Shown piece after piece: positions 17,236 to 26,126 of a stretch of 64,000 nucleotides of DNA. A model generated the notes under the pieces. It made no database searches. It worked only from the letters and a program-made list of their open reading frames with translations, and was not told the DNA's origin. Source of the DNA: Maricaulis maris MCS10 (GTDB lineage: Bacteria; Pseudomonadota; Alphaproteobacteria; Caulobacterales; Maricaulaceae); the NCBI RefSeq assembly GCF_000014745.1, contig NC_008347.1, positions 2,434,001 through 2,498,000 of the forward strand, in the 5' to 3' direction. Each line of letters begins with the position of its first letter. Position 1 is the first letter of the stretch. A program made the translations under genes and the position numbers.

Positions 17236-17266
17236 CCCACAAATCGACGACACGCGGGGGACTGAC

Positions 17267-18673
17267 ATGAAAAAGCGCTATATCGCCGGGACCGCCCTGG
17301 CCGTCCTGCTGGCCGCCGGGATCACGGCACTCAACCTGTCGCCGATCGGGCGGGTCTACCTGCCCTCCGGCACCGGCATTGTTGCCAAGCAGATGTGCTC
17401 TTTGACCTGGGTGTCCGGTCTCGATCCGGACCAGGCCTATGACTTCTATCTCAACCCCTTGCTGGGCGATGCGGCCAGCGTGATCGGCTATGAGATGGAT
17501 GAGGAGAACCGCGAGGTCACCTCATCCGTGCTCGGCCTGTTCTGGCAGCAACGAGCGGTCTGGCGCGACGGGCTGGGCTGTACGCTGGTCCATGGTTCGG
17601 GCGATTTCGACCCCGACCTGACTGTCCCGGTCACGCGCGACTTCCAGCCGATGACGCTCGACACCACCCACCGCGACGCCTGGTTCGACACCGAGGCCCT
17701 GGACGCCGCGGTGATGGATGCCTTTGACGACAGCGAGGACGACAGTCGCCAGACCCTGGCTGTCGCGGTGCTGCACCAGGGCCGCCTGGTCGCCGAGCAC
17801 TATGCACCCGGCGCCAGCCAGCAGACCCGCTTCCACGGCTGGTCCATGACCAAGAGCGCCATGACCACGCTGGCCGGTACGCTGGTCCATGACGGCCTGC
17901 TCGACATAGAGGCTGAAGGCGCCGTCCCCGCCCTTGCCGAAATCGACGATATCCGCCTGTCGGAGATCACCATCGAAAGCCTGCTACGCATGGCCGGCGG
18001 CCTCGCCATCGCCGAGACCAATACCGGCATGGACCCCAATTCGGAGATGCTGTTCACCCAGTCCGACATGCCGCATTACGCCGCTACCCGCGAACGCCTG
18101 CATGCGCCCGGTGAGCACTGGCAGTACATGAGCGGCAATACCATCCTGGCCACCGACACCATGCAGCGCCTGCTGGGCGACAGCCTGCCCGAACAGGTCG
18201 CAGGACTTCGCGCCCGGATATTCGAGCCGCTGGGCATCTATTCGGCGATCATGGAGCCGGGCGAGAACGGCGTCTTCCAGGGCTCGTCCTACATGTATGC
18301 CACGGCCCATGACTGGGCCCGGCTGAACCAGCTCTATCTCGACAATGGCGTCGTCGATGGCGAGCGCCTGCTGCCGGAAGACTGGTATTCGATCGTCGCC
18401 GAGCCGACCCCGGGGTCCAATGGCGAATACGGGATGGGCTTCTGGTTGCCCAATGAGCGCAGCACCCTGCCGCCGGAAACCATCATGATGAGCGGTTTCC
18501 AGGGCCAATGGGGCTATGTCATGCCGCAGCAGGAGCTGGTCATCGTGCGCTTTGGCGCCACAACCGGTGTCAACTCACGGACCGGCGGGCTCGCCAATGC
18601 CGTCCGGGCCGCCTTGCAGCCGCCCGCGGCTGAGCCAGACGCGCCGGAATCGCTGCCCGAACCCGATCAGTGA
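17267..18673 (+). CDS. Beta-lactamase-fold serine hydrolase, membrane-anchored
   Basis: A 468-residue protein beginning with a hydrophobic signal or anchor (about residues 7-25). The catalytic domain of the class C beta-lactamase/esterase fold shows SMTK (SxxK nucleophile and base) at about residue 194 in FHGWSMTKSAM, and a Tyr-containing HWQYMSGN segment at about 288. Similar proteins include 6-aminohexanoate-dimer hydrolases and D-aminopeptidase-like esterases. The C-terminal tail is rich in Pro, Glu and Ala. Substrate unknown; a beta-lactamase role is unlikely because most chromosomal members are esterases or amidases. The ATG at 17267 has a GGGGGA site upstream and starts 31 bp after the hydratase gene, so co-transcription is likely. 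Confidence 0.82.
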   Translation: MKKRYIAGTALAVLLAAGITALNLSPIGRVYLPSGTGIVAKQMCSLTWVSGLDPDQAYDFYLNPLLGDAASVIGYEMDEENREVTSSVLGLFWQQRAVWRDGLGCTLVHGSGDFDPDLTVPVTRDFQPMTLDTTHRDAWFDTEALDAAVMDAFDDSEDDSRQTLAVAVLHQGRLVAEHYAPGASQQTRFHGWSMTKSAMTTLAGTLVHDGLLDIEAEGAVPALAEIDDIRLSEITIESLLRMAGGLAIAETNTGMDPNSEMLFTQSDMPHYAATRERLHAPGEHWQYMSGNTILATDTMQRLLGDSLPEQVAGLRARIFEPLGIYSAIMEPGENGVFQGSSYMYATAHDWARLNQLYLDNGVVDGERLLPEDWYSIVAEPTPGSNGEYGMGFWLPNERSTLPPETIMMSGFQGQWGYVMPQQELVIVRFGATTGVNSRTGGLANAVRAALQPPAAEPDAPESLPEPDQ

Positions 18674-18679
18674 TATCCG

Positions 18680-19117
18680 CTAGGCCGCCACGCAGAGCGG
18701 CGGGGTTTCAGCGAGTACGCCGGTCTTCAACACCCGCCTTACATGCTGGCTGACGGCAAAGGGGCCGGCGCGCTTTTCATTGATGGCGACCATCAGGTCC
18801 GGCTGTGTCACGCCGGGCTTGGACACGGCGACGGCCCAGGTCGCGTATTCACGCCGCAGGACCGGAACGAATTCCAGCACCTGCAGCCCGTCCACCCGGT
18901 CATCATTGGCGGCCCGGTCATGATAGGCGCAGAGCGCCTCGTCACCGCCCTCCAGGACTTCCAGGAAATGTCCGGCCTCGACCACCATGCCACCCGTCAC
19001 GCCTTCGGCCACACTGGTCCGCATGCAGCTTGCCAGAACTGACCCGAACGCGCCGTTGAGTGCGCCGGGACCAGTGTCGATTTTTGATCGGGCAGCGAGG
19101 ACCATTCTGTGCAGCAT
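18680..19117 (-). CDS. Degenerate BLUF-domain protein lacking flavin photochemistry residues
   Basis: A 145-residue protein whose residues 2-98 follow the BLUF fold: the GVTG turn at 39-42, FLEVLEG at 51-57, a D-D-R segment at 72-74 and ATWAVAV with the conserved Trp at 94. In photoactive BLUF proteins a Tyr, an Asn, a Gln and a Met surround the flavin; by alignment these are Leu7, Ser35, Glu53 and Val96 here. It is therefore unlikely to be a classical blue-light sensor and may bind another ligand or a protein partner. A 45-residue tail follows with no known domain. The ATG at 19117 is preferred to a TTG seven codons upstream. It converges on the serine hydrolase gene, 6 bp apart. Confidence 0.72.
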   Translation of the reverse strand: MLHRMVLAARSKIDTGPGALNGAFGSVLASCMRTSVAEGVTGGMVVEAGHFLEVLEGGDEALCAYHDRAANDDRVDGLQVLEFVPVLRREYATWAVAVSKPGVTQPDLMVAINEKRAGPFAVSQHVRRVLKTGVLAETPPLCVAA

Positions 19118-19322
19118 GCGGACATCCGGTTGGAGCAATTATGTGTCGCCCTCTAAGCGCCAGACCTGAAGCTTCTTTCAATGAATTGGCCGGCATTTTT
19201 CGCGATATTGCCTCAAATTGTCAGCGCTTCCCGCCATCTCCCTGAGCCTGCGACGGAAAGCGGGCTGGACTTTCAGCGGCGAAATTGCAGTTTCAGACAC
19301 ACAACAATGCAGGACCACGGCC

Positions 19323-20831
19323 ATGGCCCATAAATCCCTTCGTGATTTCATCGACCAGCTGGAAGCCGAGGGCGATCTGGTGCGGGTCACCACGCCGGTT
19401 TCGACCGAGCTGGAAATGACCGAGATTCACAAGCGCACCCTGCATGCTGGCGGGCCGGCCATCCTGTTTGAAAACGTCATCAATGAGCGCGGCGAAAAGA
19501 GCGAAATGCCCTGCCTGGTGAACCTGTTCGGCACCGTCAAACGCGTTGCCCAGGCGGTCACGCTGGGCGGACAGGCGCGCACCACGGGTGAGGAATTGCG
19601 CGAAGTCGGCGAGCTGCTCGCCTTCCTGCGCCAGCCGGAACCGCCGCGCGGTCTCAAGGAAGCCGCCGAACTCCTGCCCCTGGCCAAAACCGTGATGTCG
19701 ATGCGGCCGAAGACTGTGAAGAAAGCCCCCTGCCAGGACGTGGTCCTCACAGGCAACGACATCGATCTCGACCGGTTGCCGATCCAGACCTGCTGGCCCG
19801 GCGAACCGGCGCCGCTGATCACCTGGCCGCTGGTGGTCACCAAGGGACCGTCGGACGACAAGCAGGACGATTTCAATCTCGGCATTTACCGCATGCAAAA
19901 GCTCGGCAAGGACCGCACCCTGATGCGCTGGCTCAAGCATCGTGGCGGCGCCCAGCATTATCAGCGCTGGAAGGACAAGAAGCCGGACCCGCTGCCCGCC
20001 GCCGTCGTCCTGGGTGCCGATCCCGGCACCATATTGGCGGCCGTCACGCCCATCCCCGACACGCTGTCGGAATACCAGTTCGCCGGCATTTTGCGCGGCA
20101 AGAAGGCCGAGCTGGTCGATTGCAAGACGGTTCCGCTCAAAGTCCCCGCCGAAGCCGAGATCATCCTGGAAGGTCATGTCCTGCTCGACGAGTACGGCCC
20201 GGAAGGCCCCTATGGCGACCACACCGGCTATTATAATTCCGTCGAGCATTTTCCGGTGTTCCAGATCAGCGCCATCACCATGCGCAAGGACCCGATCTAC
20301 CTGACCACCTATACCGGCCGTCCGCCGGACGAACCGGCCGTCCTCGGCGAGGCGCTCAACGAGGTCTTCATCCCGCTATTGCAGCAGCAATTCCCGGAAA
20401 TTCTCGACTTCTGGCTGCCGCCCGAGGGCTGTTCCTACCGCATCGCCGTGATCAGCATGAAGAAGGCCTATGCCGGCCATGCCAAGCGCGTGATGATGGG
20501 CGCCTGGTCCTTCCTCAGACAATTCATGTACACCAAATGGATCATCGTCGTGGACGAGGATATCGACGCGCGCGACTGGAAAGACGTGATGTGGGCCGTC
20601 TCGACCCGCATGGATCCGGCCCGCGACATCGTCACCGTCGAAAACACCCCCATCGACTATCTCGACTTCGCCTCCCCGGTCTCCGGCCTCGGCTCGAAGA
20701 TCGGGCTTGATGCGACCAACAAGACGGGTCATGAGACGACGCGGGAATGGGGCGAAAAACTCGACATGGATGACGCCACGAAGGCGCGGGTGGACGCGAT
20801 CTGGGGCGAGTTGGGGATTGAGCTGGGGTGA
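19323..20831 (+). CDS. ubiD: UbiD-family prenylated-FMN decarboxylase
   Basis: A 502-residue member of the UbiD family, which uses prenylated FMN made by UbiX to remove carboxyl groups from aromatic or alpha,beta-unsaturated acids; the classic role is 4-hydroxy-3-polyprenylbenzoate decarboxylation in ubiquinone synthesis. Visible landmarks are [17 protein letters not shown] at the N-terminus, NLGIYRMQ at about 187, and [12 protein letters not shown] at about 292 holding active-site acidic residues. Length fits UbiD (about 490-510). The ATG at 19323 follows a purine-rich stretch and starts the conserved N-terminus. No ubiX is adjacent, so a role on another substrate is possible but less likely. 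Confidence 0.9.
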   Translation: MAHKSLRDFIDQLEAEGDLVRVTTPVSTELEMTEIHKRTLHAGGPAILFENVINERGEKSEMPCLVNLFGTVKRVAQAVTLGGQARTTGEELREVGELLAFLRQPEPPRGLKEAAELLPLAKTVMSMRPKTVKKAPCQDVVLTGNDIDLDRLPIQTCWPGEPAPLITWPLVVTKGPSDDKQDDFNLGIYRMQKLGKDRTLMRWLKHRGGAQHYQRWKDKKPDPLPAAVVLGADPGTILAAVTPIPDTLSEYQFAGILRGKKAELVDCKTVPLKVPAEAEIILEGHVLLDEYGPEGPYGDHTGYYNSVEHFPVFQISAITMRKDPIYLTTYTGRPPDEPAVLGEALNEVFIPLLQQQFPEILDFWLPPEGCSYRIAVISMKKAYAGHAKRVMMGAWSFLRQFMYTKWIIVVDEDIDARDWKDVMWAVSTRMDPARDIVTVENTPIDYLDFASPVSGLGSKIGLDATNKTGHETTREWGEKLDMDDATKARVDAIWGELGIELG

Positions 20832-21097
20832 CTTCGGTCGCCGCTCGCTTGTCACCCCGGGCGACGGGCCTGCGTCCGGGATGACGGACTATCACGCTTG
20901 AAGAATGCACCGCCCTCGCTTCTCCCCGACCGGGGAGAAGTGGCCCGAAGGGCCGATGAGGGGCGGCGCGTCGGCGCCCATTCAAAACCTTTCCCTGGCG
21001 CCGCGTCGCGGCGCGCCCCTCACCCCCTGCGCGCTGCCGCGCTCCGGGACCTCTCCCCGGCCGGGGAGAGGCAGCTTATCCCCCCTCCTGCACCCCC
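20832..21097. repeat. Intergenic region with REP-like GC-rich palindromes
   Basis: No convincing gene is seen here. The region carries CTTCTCCCCG-AC-CGGGGAGAAG at 20919-20940 (perfect 10-bp arms) and a 22-bp perfect palindrome CCTCTCCCCGG/CCGGGGAGAGG at 21050-21071, each next to stretches such as GGCCGATGAGGGG or CCCCTCACCCCC. These look like short palindromic repeats of the REP/MITE kind. Open frames crossing them are accidental. Confidence 0.65.
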
Positions 21098-21555
21098 TTC
21101 CTTCTCCCTGGGGAGAAGGTGCGCGCAGCGCGGATGAGGGGGATTTCTCCTGCGCCCACCGGGATTTACCCCTCACCCTGGCCCTCTCCCAGGGGAGAGG
21201 GAAAGTGAGCTCTGCGAAAAAATCCAGAAAACTTATCCCCGCCCATCAGACCCACCGCATAATCCCCCTGTCCCGCGTCACTCGAGGCCCGGATTGGTGA
21301 TCCGGGGGCGTTGGGAGTACGGAGCTCGTCCGGTTGCCTGGAATCACCGCCAGACCAACCCGGCGTGGCCATCGGTTGGACGGCAGCACAAAGCTCGACT
21401 GCCTCTCCCAGCCGGTTTCGAGACGGGGTCGGTAACGATCCTGAGTAAATCTCCGTGTGCGAGGTGCCCCCGGCGCCACCCATACACACTCGCATAGCAA
21501 GGCTCCGGAACGGCACCTCGCACCCCTCTACTGCCCAAAACGCCAGGCGAGCTCG
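21098..21555. repeat. Dispersed intergenic repeat, copy A (about 450 bp)
   Basis: The reverse complement of this stretch aligns over nearly its whole length with 58915-59370, at about four identical bases in five by eye. It contains, left to right: a 9-bp-arm palindrome CCTTCTCCC/GGGAGAAGG (21100-21119); a second one at 21182-21201; an A-rich block of about 30 bases almost identical in both copies (GCGAAAAAATCCAGAAAAC core); a long middle part; and a hairpin at 21457-21523 whose 12-bp arms GTGCGAGGTGCC and GGCACCTCGCAC are perfect in both copies. Several frames stay open but none has a start or ribosome site that makes a convincing gene. Confidence 0.8.
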
Positions 21556-21605
21556 TCGTGGCGATGTCGGTGCTTGGGGTCGAGGGTGTTCAGAACGACA
21601 TTCGC

Positions 21606-22187
21606 TCAGGTCTGGCCGGTCTTGAGGCGGACATCGGAATTGGGCGCCCTGTAGCGCTCGAACGCATCCAGCAGCGAGGTCACGCGGTCCGAGACAATCA
21701 ATGCGCCGCGATGTTCCGGAGCCAGGAAGCCCTGGTCGGTCATCTTGTCGAGAAAGGCCACCAGCTCGTCATAATAGCCATTGACGTTCAAAAGGCCGAC
21801 CGGGTTACGGTGCTGACCGAGCTGGGCCCAGGTCCAGACCTCGAACATTTCCTCCATCGTGCCGATGCCGCCGGGCATGGCGATGAAGGCCTGCGACAGC
21901 TTCACCATCTTGGCCTTGCGGGCATGCATGGAGCGCACGACGTGGAGTTCGGAAAGTCCCATATGGGCGATTTCCTTGAGGGCCAGGAATTCCGGGATCA
22001 CCCCGACGACGCGGCCGCCGGCGGCGAGGGTCGCATCGGCAATGCGTCCCATCAGACCGACCTGCCCGCCACCATAGACCATTCCGATCCCGCGCAGCGC
22101 CAGCACTTCGCCGAGCCGGTCGGCGGCGGCGATGAAGGCCGGATCCTTGCCGGCATTGGAGCCGCAATACACACAAATGGATTTCAT
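21606..22187 (-). CDS. LOG-family (TIGR00730) nucleoside-monophosphate phosphoribohydrolase
   Basis: A 193-residue Rossmann-fold protein of the 'lysine decarboxylase-like' LOG family. Despite the old name, these enzymes cleave the N-glycosidic bond of AMP or cytokinin riboside monophosphates. The signature PGGIGTMEE is present at about residue 100, with SMHARKAKM just before it, and the N-terminus ICVYCGSNAG matches the family closely. Length is typical. The ATG at 22187 is chosen as it begins MKSICVYCGS; an upstream in-frame extension overlaps the divergent neighbour. In a free-living bacterium the role is probably nucleotide salvage or housekeeping. Confidence 0.88.
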   Translation of the reverse strand: MKSICVYCGSNAGKDPAFIAAADRLGEVLALRGIGMVYGGGQVGLMGRIADATLAAGGRVVGVIPEFLALKEIAHMGLSELHVVRSMHARKAKMVKLSQAFIAMPGGIGTMEEMFEVWTWAQLGQHRNPVGLLNVNGYYDELVAFLDKMTDQGFLAPEHRGALIVSDRVTSLLDAFERYRAPNSDVRLKTGQT

Positions 22188-22254
22188 GACAGGTCCAGAA
22201 TTTGGAAACACGCGCTCCTGCCCTATCCTGCGATCAGAATTGCGGGAGCCAAGG

Positions 22255-23370
22255 ATGAAACGGATCACAATCCTGATAATCGCGCTGCTCGCGCTGGGCA
22301 AGCCGCTGGCGGCGGCTGGCGCCCAGATTGCCGAGCCGGTCGTCCTGCCCTCGCAGATGTGTCGCGGCTATTTCTTCGTCCCGGTGACGCTGGAAGTACG
22401 CGATGGCGAGACTGCCGACGAGCGGACACTCTGGTTCCTCTACGACACCGGCGCCTCGGCCAGTTTTGTCGACCCGGACAGTGTCGAGCGGGTCTCCGGG
22501 CAAAGGTTGGCCAGGGGAGTCCGGGCCAATTTCGGTGTCTCGACCATCGGCGATCTGAGACTGACCGGCCTGCGGGCCCGCATCCGCGACCTCGATCACC
22601 TCTCCATCGCCCTGGGCCGCGAGATCGACGGCATCCTGGAATTTGACGCGTTTTCGGCCGTGCTGCTGACCCTCGACTACGCCAACAGTGAGATGCGAAT
22701 CGTGTCCGGCGAGCTGCCCCGCGCCGACGGCGAGACGGTGTTTTCATCCAGGGGACCGGACACCCGGCCCTGGTTGCAGGTCGGCTTTCCAACCGGCAGC
22801 CGCCGCCTGCTGATCGACAGCGGCGCCGCGCTGAGCCCGATCATCCTGCGCAATATCCACCGCTACGACACCGTCCGGCCACCGCGCGCCACCGGCGCCG
22901 CAGTCCGCTTCTCCGAGGTCGAGCGCCGCTCCTCAGCGCGGATGAGTGGCAGTCTGTGGATTGGTGGCCACGAGCTGGAACAACCGGTCATCCAGTCAAC
23001 GCCGGAGACGGAAATCCTGGGCGGTCAGGCGATGCGTCATTTCAGCTGGACCTTTGACCAGCGCAATGACCGGGTCCGCGTCACGCGCAATGACCCGGAC
23101 ACACCGATCACCTTCGAACCGATGGTGACCCACGGCATGGTCCTGGTCCCTGAAGGTGACGGCATGCGGGTCGCCACCGTGATCGCCGATACGCCCGCCT
23201 TTGATGCCGGCGTCGAGAGCGGCGATTTCATCACTCATTTCAACGGCACGCAGATGCGAACCCGCAGTTGTGAGATGGGGGGCGAACCGCCGGCGAGGCT
23301 GGATCTGAGTCTGATCCGCGACGGCGAAACCTTGCAGATGACACTGGACCTTTACGCGCTGGTCGACTGA
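22255..23370 (+). CDS. Secreted two-lobed aspartyl protease with C-terminal PDZ domain
   Basis: A 371-residue protein with a signal peptide (about residues 1-23). It shares with the gene at 5420 a two-lobed retropepsin-like layout: DTGAS at 64-68 in lobe 1 and DSGAA at 188-192 in lobe 2, with EILGGQ at 253-258 as the hydrophobic-Gly partner of lobe 2. The matching motif of lobe 1 is weaker (GILEFD at 126-131). Residues about 293-371 form a PDZ domain (MRVATVIADTPAFDAGV then ESGDFITHFNG), which usually binds C-termini or exposed peptide ends. It is probably periplasmic. The ATG at 22255 is preceded by GGGAGCCAAGG. It is divergent from the LOG gene. Substrate unknown. Confidence 0.78.
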   Translation: MKRITILIIALLALGKPLAAAGAQIAEPVVLPSQMCRGYFFVPVTLEVRDGETADERTLWFLYDTGASASFVDPDSVERVSGQRLARGVRANFGVSTIGDLRLTGLRARIRDLDHLSIALGREIDGILEFDAFSAVLLTLDYANSEMRIVSGELPRADGETVFSSRGPDTRPWLQVGFPTGSRRLLIDSGAALSPIILRNIHRYDTVRPPRATGAAVRFSEVERRSSARMSGSLWIGGHELEQPVIQSTPETEILGGQAMRHFSWTFDQRNDRVRVTRNDPDTPITFEPMVTHGMVLVPEGDGMRVATVIADTPAFDAGVESGDFITHFNGTQMRTRSCEMGGEPPARLDLSLIRDGETLQMTLDLYALVD

Positions 23371-24452
23371 TCGCCCTGCAGAAAGGCTGACATTTCGCGG
23401 ATGGCCGCGACGATCCGGGCCGGGTCGGCGGCGAGCGCACGTTCACCGATCGCGATTTCCAGCGCCGGAACCGGATCGGCGTCGAAATGCCAGAAGCGGT
23501 TGCCCAGCCAGACACCGGTCGCCTCGGCCGCCGCATCACGAGCCGCCTCGGCTGTCGCCACATCACAGTCCAGCCGGACATGCATCATGTTCACCTGAGG
23601 CGGGTCAGGCGTGATGCTGACACCGGGACAGTCGCCGAGGTCGGCCGCGATCCGGCGGGCCTGTTCGACAAATCGCGGCAGCAGCGGCAGGCGGTGTTCC
23701 AGCGCGTAAAGGGCGTCGGGGACCATCGGCCAGGCCGAGACAAGACGTCCGCCCATCCGGGCCAGCCACAGGCGCGCCGCGTCTATGAAATCCGTATCAC
23801 CGGCCAGGACAGCCCCGCCCGAGGCGCCGAGATCCTTGTAGAAGGACACATAGACCGAGGCGAAACCGTCACAGATCTCCGGCCAGTCATGACCGGGCCA
23901 GGCCTCTGGCAGCCCCCAGATGCGCGCTCCATCCATGTGCAGGGGAATGCCGCGCGAGACCGCCAGGGCCTTGAGGGCGACCAGCTCGTCCCAGCTCGGC
24001 AGCGCCCCGCCATTGTGTCGCTGCGGCAGCTCGATGAAGGCGCAGCCTGCGGCGGCGGGCAGGTCGTCTGATCGCAGGGTGCGCGACCACTCACCCATGC
24101 CCAGCGTTTCCAGCCCGTGCAGGTGCACATGGGCCTCTTCCTCATGCAGGGCGAGATGAGAGGTCGGGTGCAGCGCCAGGCGGTTGTCGCCGCTGGCCTC
24201 GCAGTGAAGACGGGCAGCAACGCCCTGGGCCATGGTGCCGGTCGGAAACCAGACCGCAGCCGGCTTGCCCAGTAGCTCTGCCATCCGGGATTCCAGCCGG
24301 TCCACGGACGCGCCGGTCAGATAGGCCTCGCCCCCCAGGCCCTGCTCGCGCATCCAGGATGCGACCCGCATCAACCGGTCGGCCGGATGGGTCTCGTGAT
24401 GGAAGGGGAAAGTCAGGTCAAGGTCGCAACGCGCCCTCAATGAGTCGCTCAT
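23352..24452 (-). CDS. Threonine-aldolase/beta-eliminating lyase family PLP enzyme
   Basis: A 366-residue fold-type I PLP enzyme. The lysine expected to bind PLP is in SFYKDLGASGG at about residue 205, the acidic residue for the pyridine nitrogen in HMDGARIWGLPEAWP at about 170, and FPTGTMAQGVAARLH at about 85 matches the phosphate-side glycine/threonine loop. The family includes low-specificity L-threonine aldolases, which split threonine or allo-threonine to glycine and acetaldehyde. The ATG at 24452 overlaps the stop of the upstream ArsC-like gene by 4 bp. It converges on the PDZ protease gene with a 19-bp overlap of coding ends. Confidence 0.82.
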   Translation of the reverse strand: MSDSLRARCDLDLTFPFHHETHPADRLMRVASWMREQGLGGEAYLTGASVDRLESRMAELLGKPAAVWFPTGTMAQGVAARLHCEASGDNRLALHPTSHLALHEEEAHVHLHGLETLGMGEWSRTLRSDDLPAAAGCAFIELPQRHNGGALPSWDELVALKALAVSRGIPLHMDGARIWGLPEAWPGHDWPEICDGFASVYVSFYKDLGASGGAVLAGDTDFIDAARLWLARMGGRLVSAWPMVPDALYALEHRLPLLPRFVEQARRIAADLGDCPGVSITPDPPQVNMMHVRLDCDVATAEAARDAAAEATGVWLGNRFWHFDADPVPALEIAIGERALAADPARIVAAIREMSAFLQGDQSTSA

Positions 24453-24808
24453 TCCGATGCGCCGGCCAGCAGGGCATCCAGGCTGGTCGTCGACCACCCC
24501 ACAAGCACTGTTGAACCCGCCTCGATGACCGGGCGCTTGATCAGCGTCGGATTGGCAATCAGGACCCCCGCCGGATCCTCCGCGGCGATTTCACGGTCTT
24601 CCTCGGCCATGTTGCGCCAGGTTGTGGAGCGCGTGTTGACGAGCACTTTCGCGCCTACGGCATCGAGCCAGTCCGGGACTTTGACAACCCGGTCCGCCTC
24701 TTCACGGATATCGACAAAAGTGTGGGCCAACCCGGCCGCGTTGAGTGCCGAAACGGCCTTCTTGCAGCTGTCGCAGTTTTTCAGGCCGTAAACCGTCAGT
24801 CCCGTCAC
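24449..24808 (-). CDS. ArsC/Spx-like (YffB) thioredoxin-fold protein
   Basis: A 119-residue protein of the arsenate-reductase-like family. It starts with VYGLKNCDSCKKAVSALNAAG, containing a CxxC pair, and continues with VNTRSTTWRN and NPTLIKRPVIE, the latter being the conserved R-P-V/I motif of ArsC. The first cysteine would be the catalytic one. Members of the YffB subgroup are of uncertain function and use glutathione; arsenate reduction is not assured, as no ars genes are present. The GTG at 24808 with GCAGGAG eight bases upstream is chosen; no in-frame ATG lies close to the conserved start. Its stop overlaps the start of the aldolase-like gene (ATGA). Confidence 0.8.
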   Translation of the reverse strand: MTGLTVYGLKNCDSCKKAVSALNAAGLAHTFVDIREEADRVVKVPDWLDAVGAKVLVNTRSTTWRNMAEEDREIAAEDPAGVLIANPTLIKRPVIEAGSTVLVGWSTTSLDALLAGASE

Positions 24809-24839
24809 ATCAAACTCCTGCTTTTGCAGCACAACACGC

Positions 24840-26000
24840 CTATTCGGCAGCCTCGACCGAGTCACCCTCCGGGGACAACTCCGAAGCCCGAATCTCGGCA
24901 GCCCGGTCTTCAACCATCTCGACAATATGATCGACCATCTCCTCATTGGAGACATTGTGGTCCGGGCGTCCGGACACATACATCTTGCCGCGCCCGGCAC
25001 CGCCGCCAGTAAAGCCCAGATCGGTCATCAGGGCTTCGCCCGGCCCGTTGACCACACAGCCGATGATGGACAGCGAGATCGGCTCTGAAATATGGGCCAG
25101 CCGGGCTTCCAGCGTCTCCACCGTACGGATCACGTCAAAGCCCTGGCGGGCGCAGGACGGGCAGGCGATGATATTGACGCCGCGGGTTCGCAGCCCCAGC
25201 GATTTGAGAATGTCGAAGCCGACCCGGACTTCTTCTTCCGGCTCCGCCGACAGTGAGACCCGAATGGTGTCGCCGATCCCGGCCCACAACATCGAGCCGA
25301 TGCCGATCGAGGATTTCACCGTGCCGATCCGCGTGCCCCCGGCCTCGGTGACCCCCAGATGCAAGGGCGCGTCAGTGGCCTCGGACAGGGATTGATAGGC
25401 CGCAACCGTGAGGAAGGGATCGGAGGCCTTCACCGAAATCTTGTAATCTCGGAAATCGAGATCATCGAGAATGCGGGCATGGTCCAGCGCGCTCTCGACC
25501 ATCGCCTCGGGACAGGGCTCGCCATATTTCTCCAGCAGGTGACGCTCGAGCGAGCCGGCATTGACCCCGATCCGGATCGCACAGCCATGATCGCGGGCGG
25601 CCTGGACGACCTCCCTGACCCGGTCCATCGAGCCGATATTGCCCGGATTGATACGCAGGCAAGCGGCGCCGGCCTCGGCAGCCTCGATGCCACGCTTGTA
25701 GTGGAAATGGATGTCGGCGATCAGCGGCACCTTGGCCGCCTTGGCAATCGTCTTGAAGGCTGCGGTTGAGTCCTCGTCCGGGCAGGACACGCGCACCAGA
25801 TCGACACCGGCCTCCTCGCAGCGCCGGATCTGGTCGATCGTGGCACCGGCATCGGAGGTGGGGGTATTGGTCATCGTCTGCACGCTGATCGGCGCATCAC
25901 CGCCGACCTCAAGCGGGCCAACCTTGATCTTGCGGCTCTTGCGACGGTCAATCATCCGCCACGGGCGAACACTGCGCGGATCGGAGCTGGATTGTGACAT
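24840..26000 (-). CDS. ispG: 4-hydroxy-3-methylbut-2-enyl-diphosphate synthase
   Basis: The 386-residue IspG (GcpE) converts methylerythritol cyclodiphosphate to HMBPP in the non-mevalonate isoprenoid pathway, using a [4Fe-4S] cluster. The N-terminal TIM barrel begins [20 protein letters not shown]. The cluster ligands are [10 protein letters not shown] (two Cys) at about residue 280 and [10 protein letters not shown] (third Cys) at about 318. Glu in the C-terminal domain supplies the fourth ligand in the family. The start at the ATG at 26000 follows AAGGTG and avoids 13 extra upstream residues. A RodZ-like gene lies upstream on the same strand, 126 bp away. Confidence 0.96.
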   Translation of the reverse strand: MSQSSSDPRSVRPWRMIDRRKSRKIKVGPLEVGGDAPISVQTMTNTPTSDAGATIDQIRRCEEAGVDLVRVSCPDEDSTAAFKTIAKAAKVPLIADIHFHYKRGIEAAEAGAACLRINPGNIGSMDRVREVVQAARDHGCAIRIGVNAGSLERHLLEKYGEPCPEAMVESALDHARILDDLDFRDYKISVKASDPFLTVAAYQSLSEATDAPLHLGVTEAGGTRIGTVKSSIGIGSMLWAGIGDTIRVSLSAEPEEEVRVGFDILKSLGLRTRGVNIIACPSCARQGFDVIRTVETLEARLAHISEPISLSIIGCVVNGPGEALMTDLGFTGGGAGRGKMYVSGRPDHNVSNEEMVDHIVEMVEDRAAEIRASELSPEGDSVEAAE

Positions 26001-26126
26001 CGGACACCTTCCCTTCACGGACCTGTCTGACAGGGACACGCCGCGATACCGGCTGGATATAGCGTCAATGTGTCGGGTGTGCGACCGGGTGAATGGTAAA
26101 AGACTGCGGCGTATTGCTGCGGCGGC

